From the NCBI GenBank assembly GCA_019421865.1, contig JAHZEL010000008.1, positions 468,590-532,589 of the forward strand: a DNA stretch of 64,000 nucleotides. Reading direction: 5' to 3'. The notes below the pieces were generated by a model. It saw only the letters and a program-made list of their open reading frames with translations, made no database searches and was not told where the DNA came from. Of this stretch, positions 8,160 through 17,376 are shown in pieces. The stretch comes from Desulfovibrionaceae bacterium (GTDB taxonomy: Bacteria; Desulfobacterota; Desulfovibrionia; Desulfovibrionales; Desulfovibrionaceae). Each line of letters opens with the position of its first letter. Position 1 is the stretch's first letter. The position numbers and the translations under genes were made by a program.

Positions 8160-9266
8160 TCAGGCCAGTTCCGCTTTTCCGCTTTCGGAGCCTTCCTTTT
8201 TACCTTTTTCCTCAGGCAAAGAAGCTCCGGCGGGGGCGTCTTCCGCACTCTTCCCCTTTCCGGGGAACAGGATTCTGCGCCGCTTTTCCGCAGCCGCATA
8301 AATGAGCTGGAACACGTATTCTTCAAGACCGCTGCGGGCCTCCACGGGCACGTCCACAAAAGCGGCTTCGGCTCTGGCCATCGTCCGATGCCCTCCTCCG
8401 CCGCCTATTCCGGAAAAGACGCAGGAGGCCACGGCTCCGAGATCCATCTTGCCGTATCCTCCGCGGAAGATCACGATCACCCGGCCCGCGCTCACGCCGC
8501 ATACCGCCACCCAGCGCAGGCCGTGCACCTTGAGGAAGAAATCCGCCACCACAACGAGGATGTCGGAGCTTTCCACCTTGCCGAGCCAGACGTAACTGCC
8601 TCGACCGCAGGGGCGCAGCGTTTCAAAGGCGCGGGAGAAGTAGGGAAGCCACTCGGGCATGTACTCGCTGCGCAGAATGCGGTTCATCAGATTGGCATCG
8701 GAAAAGCGGCTGAGATAGTGATAGGCACGCAGATCCACATCGGTGCATCCGCGGCCGAAGGTGCCGGTATCCGTCCGTATGCCGTACTGAAGCGCCGTAG
8801 CCAGAAGTCTGGCCGGACGAATGCCTGCGGAATAGAGATATTCCGTCATCATGGTGCTGACGGAGCCGTAGTCGGGGCGTATATCCTGAAAAGGCGCGTC
8901 GCAGGGATCGGCGCTCTTCGGATGGTGGTCGATGACCACGGAAAACTCCAGCCCGGCAAAGGCGGGATTGTGATGCGCCTGCGAATCCACGAGGGCAAAG
9001 CGCTGTATCTTCTTCCGCATGGAAGGACGCCACTTCACCACGGGAATATTGAGATAACGAATCATGGCCAGATTGTCAGGCCTTGAGATCTCGTTGGTGC
9101 GGGCTATGGTCACGCTCTTCACCTTCGAGCGGATGATGCGCTGAAGGGCCATAGCGCTCGCAAGAGCGTCGGGATCGGCGGTGATGAGTATGGCCCACGA
9201 CTCTTCCTTGACGAGCAGACTCTGAAGAAGCGCAAGCTGCGCGGAAAGTACGCGGAAATAAGCCAT
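8160..9266 (-). CDS. DHH/DHHA1-family phosphoesterase (Orn/NrnA-like)
   Basis: A 368-aa protein of the DHH superfamily, which includes NrnA-type nanoRNases and cyclic dinucleotide phosphodiesterases. The N-terminal half has the metal ligands: DPDALASA near residue 31, LVDSQ near 92 and DHH at 113-115 (VIDHHPKSAD). The C-terminal DHHA1 domain carries a glycine-rich GIGGGGGHR loop near 295. The last ~30 residues are charged and low in complexity. It starts 13 bp after the polyprenyl synthase stop, so the two are co-transcribed. Whether it degrades short RNA, pAp or a cyclic dinucleotide cannot be decided from sequence. Confidence 0.8.
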   Translation of the reverse strand: MAYFRVLSAQLALLQSLLVKEESWAILITADPDALASAMALQRIIRSKVKSVTIARTNEISRPDNLAMIRYLNIPVVKWRPSMRKKIQRFALVDSQAHHNPAFAGLEFSVVIDHHPKSADPCDAPFQDIRPDYGSVSTMMTEYLYSAGIRPARLLATALQYGIRTDTGTFGRGCTDVDLRAYHYLSRFSDANLMNRILRSEYMPEWLPYFSRAFETLRPCGRGSYVWLGKVESSDILVVVADFFLKVHGLRWVAVCGVSAGRVIVIFRGGYGKMDLGAVASCVFSGIGGGGGHRTMARAEAAFVDVPVEARSGLEEYVFQLIYAAAEKRRRILFPGKGKSAEDAPAGASLPEEKGKKEGSESGKAELA

Positions 9267-9278
9267 AATCTTCTGCTC

Positions 9279-10250
9279 CTACGATTTTCTGTTGCGCACG
9301 AACTCGAGCGCCTCCCGGAAGAGCTTCTGTTCAAAACGCTGAGGCAGTCCGTCGAGGCAGCGCTCAGCCTTGTCGAGATAGGTGTCGGCCATGGCCCTGG
9401 ATTCCGCGTCGAAGCCGAGACGGCGGATATCGGCGGCAATGCGCGCCCGCTCTTCCGGCGTAAAGGTGCCGGTGCGGAATTTTTCGCAGAAGTTCTCCCT
9501 GTCGCAGCGGGGCATGAACTCCAGATACTTCATGATGGGAGGCGTAAACTTGCCCTCCTCAAGATCGCCGGCCGTCGGCTTGCCCGTCACGGCCTCGTCG
9601 GCAAAATCGAGGGCGTCGTCCACCATCTGGAAGGCGATGCCGAGATTGAGGCCGTATTCGGAAACCGCCTCCACGTCCTTCTCGGACGCCCCGGCGTAGA
9701 GCGCGCCAAGACGGCAGGAACCGCGGATGAGCCAGCCGGTCTTTCCGGCGATGACGTCCAGATACTCTCCAAGGCTGTGGGAAAGGGAACGCTGAAGCGC
9801 GATTTCATGAGTTTCCCCCGCGGCGGTCATGAGCACGGACTCCGACACGCAGGTCAGCAGCGAGGGAATACCGAACGAAGCCGTCTTGTGGCTGGCGGCG
9901 GCGAGCAGCGCGTCTCCGGCCAGAATGGCGCGGGGCACGTCGAAGCGCACATGCGCCGAAACGCGTCCGCGGCGGGACGGAGCCTCGTCGAGCACGTCGT
10001 CGTGCAGAAGCGTGGCCACGTGGATCATTTCGGGAATGACGGCAAGCTCGTACAGTTCCGGGCCTTCCGCGCCGAACAGGCGGGCGCAGGAGAGCGTCAT
10101 GAGCGGACGCAGTCTCTTGCCTCCGGCGAGGAGCACATGGCCCACAATGTCGCGCAGCGGCGCGGGCATGGCGGCAAGTTCCTTCTCCAGAGCGGCATTT
10201 ACCTTTACCTGCTCGTATTTCAGCACGGACATAAACGTTATCATGCTCAC
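9279..10250 (-). CDS. Long-chain trans-polyprenyl diphosphate synthase (IspB-like)
   Basis: A 323-aa all-trans prenyl transferase extending allylic diphosphate with isopentenyl diphosphate, probably for the menaquinone side chain. It has GGKRLRP (43-49), the first Asp-rich motif DDVLDE (84) and the second DDALDFADE (211). Ala at position -5 before the first motif favours a long product; this is family-based inference. The start is taken as GTG 10250 because AGGAG lies 7 bp before it. ATG 10244 is the alternative, and the further upstream ATG lacks a ribosome site. The DHH gene follows 13 bp downstream. Confidence 0.85.
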   Translation of the reverse strand: MSMITFMSVLKYEQVKVNAALEKELAAMPAPLRDIVGHVLLAGGKRLRPLMTLSCARLFGAEGPELYELAVIPEMIHVATLLHDDVLDEAPSRRGRVSAHVRFDVPRAILAGDALLAAASHKTASFGIPSLLTCVSESVLMTAAGETHEIALQRSLSHSLGEYLDVIAGKTGWLIRGSCRLGALYAGASEKDVEAVSEYGLNLGIAFQMVDDALDFADEAVTGKPTAGDLEEGKFTPPIMKYLEFMPRCDRENFCEKFRTGTFTPEERARIAADIRRLGFDAESRAMADTYLDKAERCLDGLPQRFEQKLFREALEFVRNRKS

Positions 10251-10423
10251 GATATTTCTCCTGCAGGACGATCTTTCCCCTACCTTTTGAACGCATTTTT
10301 CATTCTTCGCAAGCATTTTCGTTTTCTCCTCCCCCGGAAACGCCTGCGAAACGCCGCATTTCAGGGCCGCGGAGCAACAAAAAGACTCTTTACAAGTCGG
10401 CCGATACCTAGGATACTGCCGCG

Positions 10424-10633
10424 ATGAATTTCAATCTTTCCCTCTTCCTTGCCGCACTGGGGCTGGCCTGCGTTCTTGAGGCTCTGCCCTGGCTCATTTC
10501 ACCCCGGAAAACCCGCGAGACACTGATCGAGCTTCTCTCCCTGCCCGACGAAACGCTGCGCCGGGGAGGCATATTCCTCATGGTTCTCGGCGTCATGGTG
10601 TGCGCCGCGGGCCGAGCTCTCCGTGGAGACTGA
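10424..10633 (+). CDS. DUF2065 small membrane protein (YjeT-like)
   Basis: A 69-aa protein with two predicted membrane helices, residues ~4-24 and ~48-65, separated by SPRKTRETLIELLSLPDETL with a conserved Arg/Thr pattern. This is the DUF2065/YjeT layout. No biochemical function is known to me. Its stop is one base before the glmU ATG, so the two are almost certainly co-transcribed and translationally coupled. Confidence 0.75.
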   Translation: MNFNLSLFLAALGLACVLEALPWLISPRKTRETLIELLSLPDETLRRGGIFLMVLGVMVCAAGRALRGD

Positions 10634-10634
10634 C

Positions 10635-12026
10635 ATGAAATCTATCGACGTCCTCATTCTCGCCGCCGGCAAGGGCACGCGCATGCCCTCGCCGAGACCC
10701 AAGGTTCTGCAGACGCTGCTCGGCGAAACCATGCTCACGCTGGTTACGGCCACGGCGGCGGCCATGCCCCGCATCGGCAACATATTTACGCTTGTGGGCA
10801 ACGAGGCCGAAATGGTCTCCGCCGAAGCCGCCCGCACGGCCGAACGACTGGGCAGAACGGCCAGATGCATCCGTCAGGAACAGCAGCTCGGCACAGGTCA
10901 CGCCCTCATGACGGCCATGCCGCATCTTGACGGGGACGGCTGCCTTCTTGTGGTGAACGGCGACGCCCCGCTTCTTACGCCGGACGTTCTGAACCGCTTC
11001 CTCGACGCGGCCGACGGCGCGGACGTGGCCTTCCTGAGCCTCGTACTGGACAACGCCGCCTCCTACGGCCGCGTAGTGCGCGAAAACGGCGCCGTCCGGG
11101 GCATTGTGGAAGCCAAGGACTTCGATCCCGCCCTCTACGGTCCGCTGGAAGACGCGCATGAAGTGAACACCGGCATCTATCTCTTCTCGCTGCCCGCCGT
11201 GCGCAAGCTCCTGCCGCATCTGTCCTGCGAGAACAAGGGCGGCGAATATTACATCACCGATCTCGTGTCCCTCGGTCTTGCCGAAGGCATGGACGTTCGC
11301 GGCATCCGGGCCGAAGGCGCAGGATGCGAAGCCGAGGCCCTGCTCGGCGTGAACACGCCTTCCGAACTTGCCGTTGCCGAAGACATCCTCACAAGACGCC
11401 GCTGTGCCGAGCTGCTCTCTTCGGGCGTGATCCTGCACGCGCCCCAGCTTGTGCGCGTGAGCCCTCTTGCCGTGGTGGAAAAGGGAACGGAAATCTTCGG
11501 CCCCTGTGAAATCTACGGAAGCAGCGTGATAAGAAGCGGCGCCCGCATTCTTTCCCACTGCGTGCTGCGCGACGCCGTCATCGACGGCAACGTGGAAATC
11601 CGGGAATTCTGCCACATCGAGAAGGCCGAAGTGCGCTGCGGCGCGCTCATCGGCCCCTACGCCCGTCTGCGTCCGCAGGCGCTCGTGGATGAAAACGCGC
11701 ACGTGGGCAACTTCGTCGAGCTCAAGAAGACGCATCTCGGCAAAGGCTCCAAGGCCAATCATCTGACCTACCTCGGCGATGCCGAAGTCGGCCCCGGCGT
11801 GAACTTCGGCGCAGGCACCATCACCTGCAACTACGACGGAAAGAACAAGTTCCGCACCACCATCGGCGCGGACTGCTTCATCGGCAGCAACACCTCTCTC
11901 GTCGCTCCTGTTTCCATAGGGGACGGCGCACTCGTGGGCGCAGGATCCGTCATCGTGGAGGACGTGCCCGCAGGAAAGCTTGCCCTCGGCCGCGGAAGGC
12001 AGGTCGTCAAAGACCGCCGACATTGA
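10635..12026 (+). CDS. glmU: Bifunctional GlmU: N-acetylglucosamine-1-phosphate uridyltransferase / glucosamine-1-phosphate acetyltransferase
   Basis: A 463-aa enzyme making UDP-GlcNAc. The N-terminal pyrophosphorylase domain begins with LAAGKGTRMPSPRPKVLQ, has NGDAPLL for the metal-binding Asp and EVNTGIYLF. The C-terminal left-handed beta-helix has hexapeptide repeats and the acetyltransferase signature region GNFVELKKTHLGKGSKANH with NYDGKNK. ATG 10635 is chosen over GTG 10623 because GGAG lies 6 bp before it and the family starts near this residue. It follows DUF2065 directly; histidine and purine genes lie further down the same strand. Confidence 0.97.
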   Translation: MKSIDVLILAAGKGTRMPSPRPKVLQTLLGETMLTLVTATAAAMPRIGNIFTLVGNEAEMVSAEAARTAERLGRTARCIRQEQQLGTGHALMTAMPHLDGDGCLLVVNGDAPLLTPDVLNRFLDAADGADVAFLSLVLDNAASYGRVVRENGAVRGIVEAKDFDPALYGPLEDAHEVNTGIYLFSLPAVRKLLPHLSCENKGGEYYITDLVSLGLAEGMDVRGIRAEGAGCEAEALLGVNTPSELAVAEDILTRRRCAELLSSGVILHAPQLVRVSPLAVVEKGTEIFGPCEIYGSSVIRSGARILSHCVLRDAVIDGNVEIREFCHIEKAEVRCGALIGPYARLRPQALVDENAHVGNFVELKKTHLGKGSKANHLTYLGDAEVGPGVNFGAGTITCNYDGKNKFRTTIGADCFIGSNTSLVAPVSIGDGALVGAGSVIVEDVPAGKLALGRGRQVVKDRRH

Positions 12027-12130
12027 TGCGGCACACTGAAAAACTTGACTATTCCCTCAGGAATCTCCATTCTTGCAACGCGACGGCCCAAGGCCTGCCG
12101 AATGCCTCCATATATAAGGAGAAGAAATCA

Positions 12131-13447
12131 ATGTCCTGTCGCATATTGAACATAAAGTCGCCGGCCGACGCGGAAGCCGAGGCCCTTTTCCGGCGTCTGT
12201 CCGAGCGGGGCAACCCCGCCGACGGCAACGGCCAGGATGTGGAAATCCAGGTGCGCGCCATTCTCGCGGACGTGCGCGAACGCGGAGATCAGGCGCTCAT
12301 CGAGCGCACCCGTCAGTTCGACGCTCCCGACATGGAACTGCCCCTTGCCGTACCGCAGGAGGAACTGGCCCGCGCCGCCGCCTCCATTTCCGGCGAGGAA
12401 CGCAGCGTCATCGTGGAAGCGGCCTCCCATATCCGCGCCTTCCACGAAGCCCAGAAGGACAAGTCCTGGTTCATCACCCGCGAAGACGGCTCCATTCTCG
12501 GCCAGAAGGTGGAACCCGTGGACCGTGCCGGTCTGTACGTGCCCGGCGGCAAGGGCGGCAACACGCCCCTCATCTCCTCCATGCTCATGGGCGCCATTCC
12601 CGCCCAGGTGGCCGGAGTGAAGGAAATCGCCGTGGTCACGCCTCCTCGTGCCGACGGAACGCTGAACCCCTATATGCTGGCTGCCGCCTACCTGCTCGAC
12701 ATCAATGAGGTCTACCGCGTGGGCGGCCCCTGGTCCATCGCCGCACTCGCCTACGGCACGAAGGAAATCCGCCCCGTGGACGTCATCGCCGGCCCGGGCA
12801 ACATCTTCGTCACCACGGCCAAAAAGCTCGTTCAGGGCAAGGTCGGCATCGACATGATCGCAGGCCCGAGCGAAATCCTCGTGCTGGCCGATGAAAGCGC
12901 CAATCCCGACTGGGTTGCCGCCGACATGCTCTCGCAGGCCGAACACGACAGACTCGCCTCCGCCATACTCGTGACCACGAGTTCCCTGCTCGCCGACCGC
13001 ACGGCCGCAGCGCTGGAACGGCGCGTCGCCGAACTGCCCCGCGCCGACATCGCCCGCGCCTCCCTCGACGACTGGGGCGCCATCATCCTGGTGCCCGACC
13101 TTTCCGTCGGCGTGGAGATGGCCAACCGCATTGCTCCCGAACACATGGAAATCTGCACATCCTCCCCCTGGGAAGTGCTGCCTTCCATCCGCCACGCCGG
13201 AGCCGTGTTCATGGGTCAGTATTCCCCCGAACCCGTGGGGGACTACTACGCCGGTCCCAACCATGTTCTGCCCACGCTCGGCACGGCGCGCCATTCTTCC
13301 GCGCTCAGCGTGCAGACCTTCTGCAAGCGCACCAGCATCGTGGCAGCTTCTGCGCAATTCACTTCCGCCCATGCCTCTTCCATCGCTCTGCTCGCCAGAC
13401 TCGAAGGACTTGAGGCCCACGCCCGCTCCGTAGAACTGCGCGGCTGA
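12131..13447 (+). CDS. hisD: Histidinol dehydrogenase
   Basis: A 438-aa enzyme doing the last two oxidations of histidine synthesis with NAD and zinc. Recognisable segments are VPGGKGGNTPLISS, GPGNIFVTTAKKLVQG, IAGPSEILVLAD, LSQAEHD (Gln and His of the zinc/catalytic site) and the C-terminal HVLPTLGTARHSSALSV. ATG 12131 is used, with AAGGAG 9 bp upstream; an in-frame ATG at 12023 would overlap the end of glmU and add an unconserved leader. No other his genes are in the window. Confidence 0.96.
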   Translation: MSCRILNIKSPADAEAEALFRRLSERGNPADGNGQDVEIQVRAILADVRERGDQALIERTRQFDAPDMELPLAVPQEELARAAASISGEERSVIVEAASHIRAFHEAQKDKSWFITREDGSILGQKVEPVDRAGLYVPGGKGGNTPLISSMLMGAIPAQVAGVKEIAVVTPPRADGTLNPYMLAAAYLLDINEVYRVGGPWSIAALAYGTKEIRPVDVIAGPGNIFVTTAKKLVQGKVGIDMIAGPSEILVLADESANPDWVAADMLSQAEHDRLASAILVTTSSLLADRTAAALERRVAELPRADIARASLDDWGAIILVPDLSVGVEMANRIAPEHMEICTSSPWEVLPSIRHAGAVFMGQYSPEPVGDYYAGPNHVLPTLGTARHSSALSVQTFCKRTSIVAASAQFTSAHASSIALLARLEGLEAHARSVELRG

Positions 13448-13483
13448 TGCCGCCTCTCCGGAGCCTGTTTCCCGAGGTTTTCC

Positions 13484-14389
13484 ATGCAACAGCTTCCCTA
13501 TCCCGTCGTCACGTCCACCAATCTCCCCGGCTTCAAACTTCACTCCCGGGGCAAGGTTCGCGACATCTACGACATCGACGACGACACTCTGCTCATCGTC
13601 ACCACCGACCGCATGTCGGCCTTCGACGTCATTCTCGACCAGCCCATTCCGTGGAAGGGCGTCATTCTGAACCAGCTCACCCTGTTCTGGATGGAAAAGT
13701 TCGCCCATCTCATTCCCAACCACATCATCGAATCCGATGTGGACAGATACCCCGCCGCCCTTCAGCCCTTCAAGGATCAGCTTGCGGGACGCTCCGTGCT
13801 GGCGAAGAAGGCCGAGCCCATCAAGGCCGAATGCATCGTGCGCGGCTATCTTGCCGGATCCGGCTGGAAGTCCTATCTGCACGACCGCACGCTCTGCGGC
13901 TACAACCTGCCGGAAGGCCTGAAGGAAGACGCGAAGCTCCCCGAAGTGCTGTTCACCCCTTCCACCAAGGGTGAAATCGGCTCTCACGACGAAAACATCA
14001 ATCTTGAGCAGATGCGTGCCATCGTGGGCAGGGAATACGCCGACAAGGCTGCCGAAACCACGCTTGCCATCTACCGCGAAGCTTCGCAGTATGCGGCCGA
14101 GCGCGGCATCATCATTGCTGACACCAAGTTCGAATTCGGCATCGTGAACGGCACGCTCACCCTCATCGACGAGGTGCTCACTCCCGATTCCTCGCGCTTC
14201 TGGCCTGCCGCGGGTTATGAGCCCGGGCACAGTCAGCCGAGCTTCGACAAGCAGTATCTGCGCGACTGGCTCGAAACCCAGGTCTGGGACAAGACGCCGC
14301 CCGCGCCTGCGCTGACCGACGAAGTGCGCGACACCACCGCCGAAAAATATCAGGAAGCCTTCCGTCTGCTCACGGGCCGCTCCCTGTAA
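13484..14389 (+). CDS. purC: Phosphoribosylaminoimidazole-succinocarboxamide synthase
   Basis: SAICAR synthetase of purine synthesis, joining aspartate to CAIR with ATP. At 301 aa it is the longer, yeast-like form of the enzyme. It has HSRGKVRDIYDI, TTDRMSAFDVI, VRGYLAGSGWKSY and the motif IADTKFEFG. It lies 36 bp after hisD and 36 bp before fabI on the same strand, probably in one transcript although the pathways differ. Confidence 0.96.
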   Translation: MQQLPYPVVTSTNLPGFKLHSRGKVRDIYDIDDDTLLIVTTDRMSAFDVILDQPIPWKGVILNQLTLFWMEKFAHLIPNHIIESDVDRYPAALQPFKDQLAGRSVLAKKAEPIKAECIVRGYLAGSGWKSYLHDRTLCGYNLPEGLKEDAKLPEVLFTPSTKGEIGSHDENINLEQMRAIVGREYADKAAETTLAIYREASQYAAERGIIIADTKFEFGIVNGTLTLIDEVLTPDSSRFWPAAGYEPGHSQPSFDKQYLRDWLETQVWDKTPPAPALTDEVRDTTAEKYQEAFRLLTGRSL

Positions 14390-14425
14390 CCTCCCCCATC
14401 TCAACCATCACCAAAGGAGAGGAAT

Positions 14426-15190
14426 ATGCTTCTTGAAGGAAAAAAAGCCGTCATCTTCGGTGTGGCCAACAAGCACAGCATCGCCTACGGCATCTCTTCC
14501 GCCTTCCATCGCGAAGGCGCTCAGCTTGCCTTCAGCTATCTGAATGACGCCCTGAAAAAACGTGTCGATCCCATCAGCGCCGAACTTTCCGGCGACTTCA
14601 CCTTCCCCTGCGACGTGTCCAGCGATGAAGACATCGCCCGCAGCGCCGAACTCGTGGCCGAAAAGTGGGGCAAGATCGACGTGCTCGTGCACTCCGTGGC
14701 CTTTGCCTCCAAGGACGACCTCAAGGGCCGCTACCTCGACACCTCCCGCGACGGTTTCCGTCTCGCTCTCGACGTTTCCGCCTATTCGCTGGTGGCGCTG
14801 TGCAAGGCATTTGAACCTCTGCTCAATCCCGGCGCGTCCGTGCTCTGCATGACCTACTACGGCTCGGAAAAGATGATTCCCAACTACAACGTCATGGGTG
14901 TGGCCAAGGCCGCTCTTGAAGCATCGGTACGCTATCTCGCCACCGACTTCGGTCCCATGAACGTCCGCGTGAACGCCATCAGCGCCGGTCCCATCCGTAC
15001 GCTGGCCTCCTCCGGCATTTCCGACTTCCACCAGATCGGCGCCATGTTCGAAAAGCGTGCTCCTCTGCATCGCCTCGTCACCATCGACGAAGTGGGCAAC
15101 TCCGCCGCCTTCCTCGCCTCCGATCTGGCCTCCGGCGTGACCGGCGAGATCCTCTACGTGGACAACGGCTTCCAGAGCACCGCTCTGTAA
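14426..15190 (+). CDS. fabI: Enoyl-[acyl-carrier-protein] reductase (NADH)
   Basis: Last reductive step of each fatty acid elongation cycle. The 254-aa short-chain dehydrogenase has the atypical FabI dinucleotide loop (GVANKHSIAYG), HSVAFASK, the Tyr-x6-Lys catalytic pattern (YNVMGVAKAALE) and ISAGPIRTLASSGI. The C-terminus GEILYVDNGFQ is typical. GGAG lies before the ATG. It ends the hisD-purC-fabI run. Confidence 0.96.
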   Translation: MLLEGKKAVIFGVANKHSIAYGISSAFHREGAQLAFSYLNDALKKRVDPISAELSGDFTFPCDVSSDEDIARSAELVAEKWGKIDVLVHSVAFASKDDLKGRYLDTSRDGFRLALDVSAYSLVALCKAFEPLLNPGASVLCMTYYGSEKMIPNYNVMGVAKAALEASVRYLATDFGPMNVRVNAISAGPIRTLASSGISDFHQIGAMFEKRAPLHRLVTIDEVGNSAAFLASDLASGVTGEILYVDNGFQSTAL

Positions 15191-15262
15191 GCAGCCCCAT
15201 ATGCCGGAAGGAGCGCGGATACCGCCCCTTCCGGTCCTTCTCCTGCATCAGGGAGCCTGCTC

Positions 15263-15361
15263 ATGGAAATCATGGATACGCTCGGTACCCTCGTCATTCT
15301 GCTGCTTGCCCTCGTCGCGGTTTCCGCGATTCGTAAGGGCGGCGGCACCATGTCCTGCTGA
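15263..15361 (+). CDS. 32-aa single-span membrane peptide; possibly the N-terminal half of a 65-aa selenoprotein
   Basis: ATG 15263 with GGGAG 7 bp upstream opens a short frame: acidic N-terminus, a ~18-residue hydrophobic helix (LVILLLALVAVSAI), then RKGGGTMSC and TGA (15359-15361). The frame stays open beyond this TGA for 32 more codons to a second TGA at 15458-15460. That extension has the codon bias of the neighbours (mostly C or G in third position) and encodes a hydrophilic tail. A hairpin fitting a bacterial SECIS lies 24 nt after the first TGA. If TGA is read as selenocysteine, the product is 65 aa with a Cys-Sec pair at the membrane face. I do not recognise the family. The short form is certain only as an open frame with a ribosome site. 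Confidence 0.5.
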   Translation: MEIMDTLGTLVILLLALVAVSAIRKGGGTMSC

Positions 15362-15377
15362 TTCCGCCCTGATCCCA

Positions 15378-15398
15378 TGCAGATGCGTGACATCCGCA
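15378..15398 (+). promoter_or_regulatory. SECIS-like hairpin candidate
   Basis: TGC-A-GATG, loop CGTGA, CATC-C-GCA: a 4-bp upper stem and 3-bp lower stem with one mismatch. The 5-nt loop has G among its first two bases and starts 24 nt after the in-frame TGA. These fit the known layout of bacterial selenocysteine insertion elements. A hairpin this short can arise by chance. Confidence 0.3.
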
Positions 15399-15499
15399 GC
15401 ACCCAGGAAAAGAAAGCCGAAAACAGCTCCACAGACAAGACGCACGACCAAAAGTCCTGACTGCGCTCTTGCTCTCACAGGCAAGCTGGCTTATGCTCA

Positions 15500-15537
15500 A
15501 GGTTCCGGACGTTTTCCGCGTCCGGAACCTTTTTTTC
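15500..15537 (+). terminator. Rho-independent terminator
   Basis: GGTTCCGGAC (15501-15510) pairs with GTCCGGAACC (15520-15529) and is followed by seven or more T. It ends the fabI/small membrane protein transcript. Confidence 0.85.
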
Positions 15538-15640
15538 CGGAACGGCTGCGTTTTCCGTACGCCCGGCAGAGCTCTCAAGGTTCCGCCTCCTTCAGACGCG
15601 TCCTTCCGGGAAGCCGCCCTGAAGCACAAAGGATATCGCC

Positions 15641-17365
15641 ATGCTCCCCCGTTTTCGCATCGTCCTTCTTCTGACCCTGTGTCTCGCCATACTCGCTTCC
15701 GGCTGCTCCATGCTGGAAAAACAGCGTCTTCCCTACCAGAAACAAGATGAGGCCACGCTCTGGGTCAACAGCATCGCCGGTCTCTCGGGTACGGAACAGG
15801 GGCGCCTTGCCGAAGCCATGTGGAAGAATCCCTCGTCCTCCCAGCTTCTGCGCAGCCGCGCCGTCTCCATTGCCGCAAGCCGCCCGGGCAAGCAGGGCTA
15901 CGCCGCCCGCAAGGAACTCTCCACGCTCTACGCTCAGGCTTCCGCCGATCAGCGCGCTGCATGGGAAACCATGTACTGGACCGACCTTGACGCCATGGAC
16001 AGCGATACTCTGAGAAAGCTCGCCGCCGACATTTCTGCCGAACAGGAACGGAACTTCCCCTGGAATCTCGTCATGCTCAAGGCCGCCCGCCGCGGTCTCG
16101 TCAATGACGCCTCGTCCGTACTCGCCAGACTTTCGAATCCGCTGCTCTACGCCGCGCCCGCTATGCTCGGTCTCGGCGCGGCTCCTACCGTGAGCGACAC
16201 CGTATATGTGGCCCTCGTGGTTCCTCAGACCGGTTCCGCCTCGGCGCTGGGACGTCAGGTTGCCGCAGGGGCCACCGCCGCTGCCGACGATCTGCGCATC
16301 TCCGGCAAGAAGGTCGAGCTCACCATCATCGACTCCGGCCTTCCCGGCTGGCAGCAGAAAGTGCAGACGCTGCCGCCCCAGTTCGTCACCGTGGGCGGAC
16401 CGCTCATTCCCGGCCGCTACAAGGACGTCAAGAACGCTGCCTCCGGACGCGCGCTCTTTGCCTTCCTCTCCTCCCTGCCTTCCGGGGAAGAAGGCACGCA
16501 GGCCTGGCGTTTCTTCGCCAGCCCTGAAGATCAGATCCGCACCCTGCTCGATACCGCTTCCGAGCTCGGCATTTCCTCCTTCGGCGTGTTCAGCCCGAAC
16601 GACTCCTACAGCAAGCGCATGAGCGGCCTGTTCATGCAGGAAGCCACGGCCCGCGGCTTTGCCGTCACCTCCGGCTCCTATACCGCCGGTCAGATGAACG
16701 CCTGGCCCAAGGAAGCCGGAGCCTTCGTCAAAACCAAGGTCGGCGCCCAGCGCGGCAGCATTCCCGTGGCCACGGCCGACTTCCAGGCCATATTCCTGCC
16801 CGACAGCTGGAAGAACATGGACATGCTCGTTTCCAGCCTGCACTACAGCGGCGCGCAGAACCGCCTCATGATGGGCACCTCCATCTGGGAACAGAGCCTC
16901 GGACCGGGCAGCCGCAACAATGCCGCCACGTTCGCCCTCACCATCTTCCCCGGCGTGTGGAACGACGATCTCACCGGCCCCGGCATCAGCGCCTTCCGCA
17001 GCGTGATGGGCTCCAGAAACGAGCATGCCGACGACTGGTCCGCTCTCGGCTTCGACTTCGTGCGCATGGCCGCCGAGCTCAATCTCCAGCCCGGCTGGAC
17101 GCCTGCTCAGCTCAACCGTGCTCTGGCTTCCGGCCCCCGTCTTTCCTGGGCCGGCGCGCCCATCCGCTGGGACGCCTCCGGCAAGGCGAGCAGACAGCTC
17201 TTCGTCTTCCAGCCCGCCGCCACCGGCTATATCCCGGCCGACATTTCCCGACTCAAGGAACGCCTCGCGACCGGCGACCTTACCGTCACGGAACCTGAAA
17301 CGCCTGCCGCTCCCCAGCGGCCCCTGAGCTTTGATCAGCTCGTCAATTCCATTACCCAGAACTAA
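15641..17365 (+). CDS. LppC/LpoA-like lipoprotein with periplasmic-binding-protein fold
   Basis: A 574-aa outer-envelope lipoprotein: signal peptide with lipobox LASGC (Cys22), a ~150-residue helical TPR-like N-terminal region, then from about residue 185 a type 1 periplasmic binding fold (VYVALVVPQTGSASALGRQV, FGVFSPNDSYSKRMSGLF). This architecture is that of LppC and LpoA proteins, which in enterobacteria activate a penicillin-binding protein. In Desulfovibrio relatives the role is unproven. It is followed 11 bp later by gatC and may lead that operon. A strong terminator upstream separates it from fabI. Confidence 0.75.
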   Translation: MLPRFRIVLLLTLCLAILASGCSMLEKQRLPYQKQDEATLWVNSIAGLSGTEQGRLAEAMWKNPSSSQLLRSRAVSIAASRPGKQGYAARKELSTLYAQASADQRAAWETMYWTDLDAMDSDTLRKLAADISAEQERNFPWNLVMLKAARRGLVNDASSVLARLSNPLLYAAPAMLGLGAAPTVSDTVYVALVVPQTGSASALGRQVAAGATAAADDLRISGKKVELTIIDSGLPGWQQKVQTLPPQFVTVGGPLIPGRYKDVKNAASGRALFAFLSSLPSGEEGTQAWRFFASPEDQIRTLLDTASELGISSFGVFSPNDSYSKRMSGLFMQEATARGFAVTSGSYTAGQMNAWPKEAGAFVKTKVGAQRGSIPVATADFQAIFLPDSWKNMDMLVSSLHYSGAQNRLMMGTSIWEQSLGPGSRNNAATFALTIFPGVWNDDLTGPGISAFRSVMGSRNEHADDWSALGFDFVRMAAELNLQPGWTPAQLNRALASGPRLSWAGAPIRWDASGKASRQLFVFQPAATGYIPADISRLKERLATGDLTVTEPETPAAPQRPLSFDQLVNSITQN

Positions 17366-17376
17366 AGAGAATCCGT

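Noticed and set aside
12128..14404. 758-codon minus-strand frame opposite hisD and purC
   Set aside because: Both plus-strand genes are certain enzymes. Long antisense frames are expected in GC-rich DNA.
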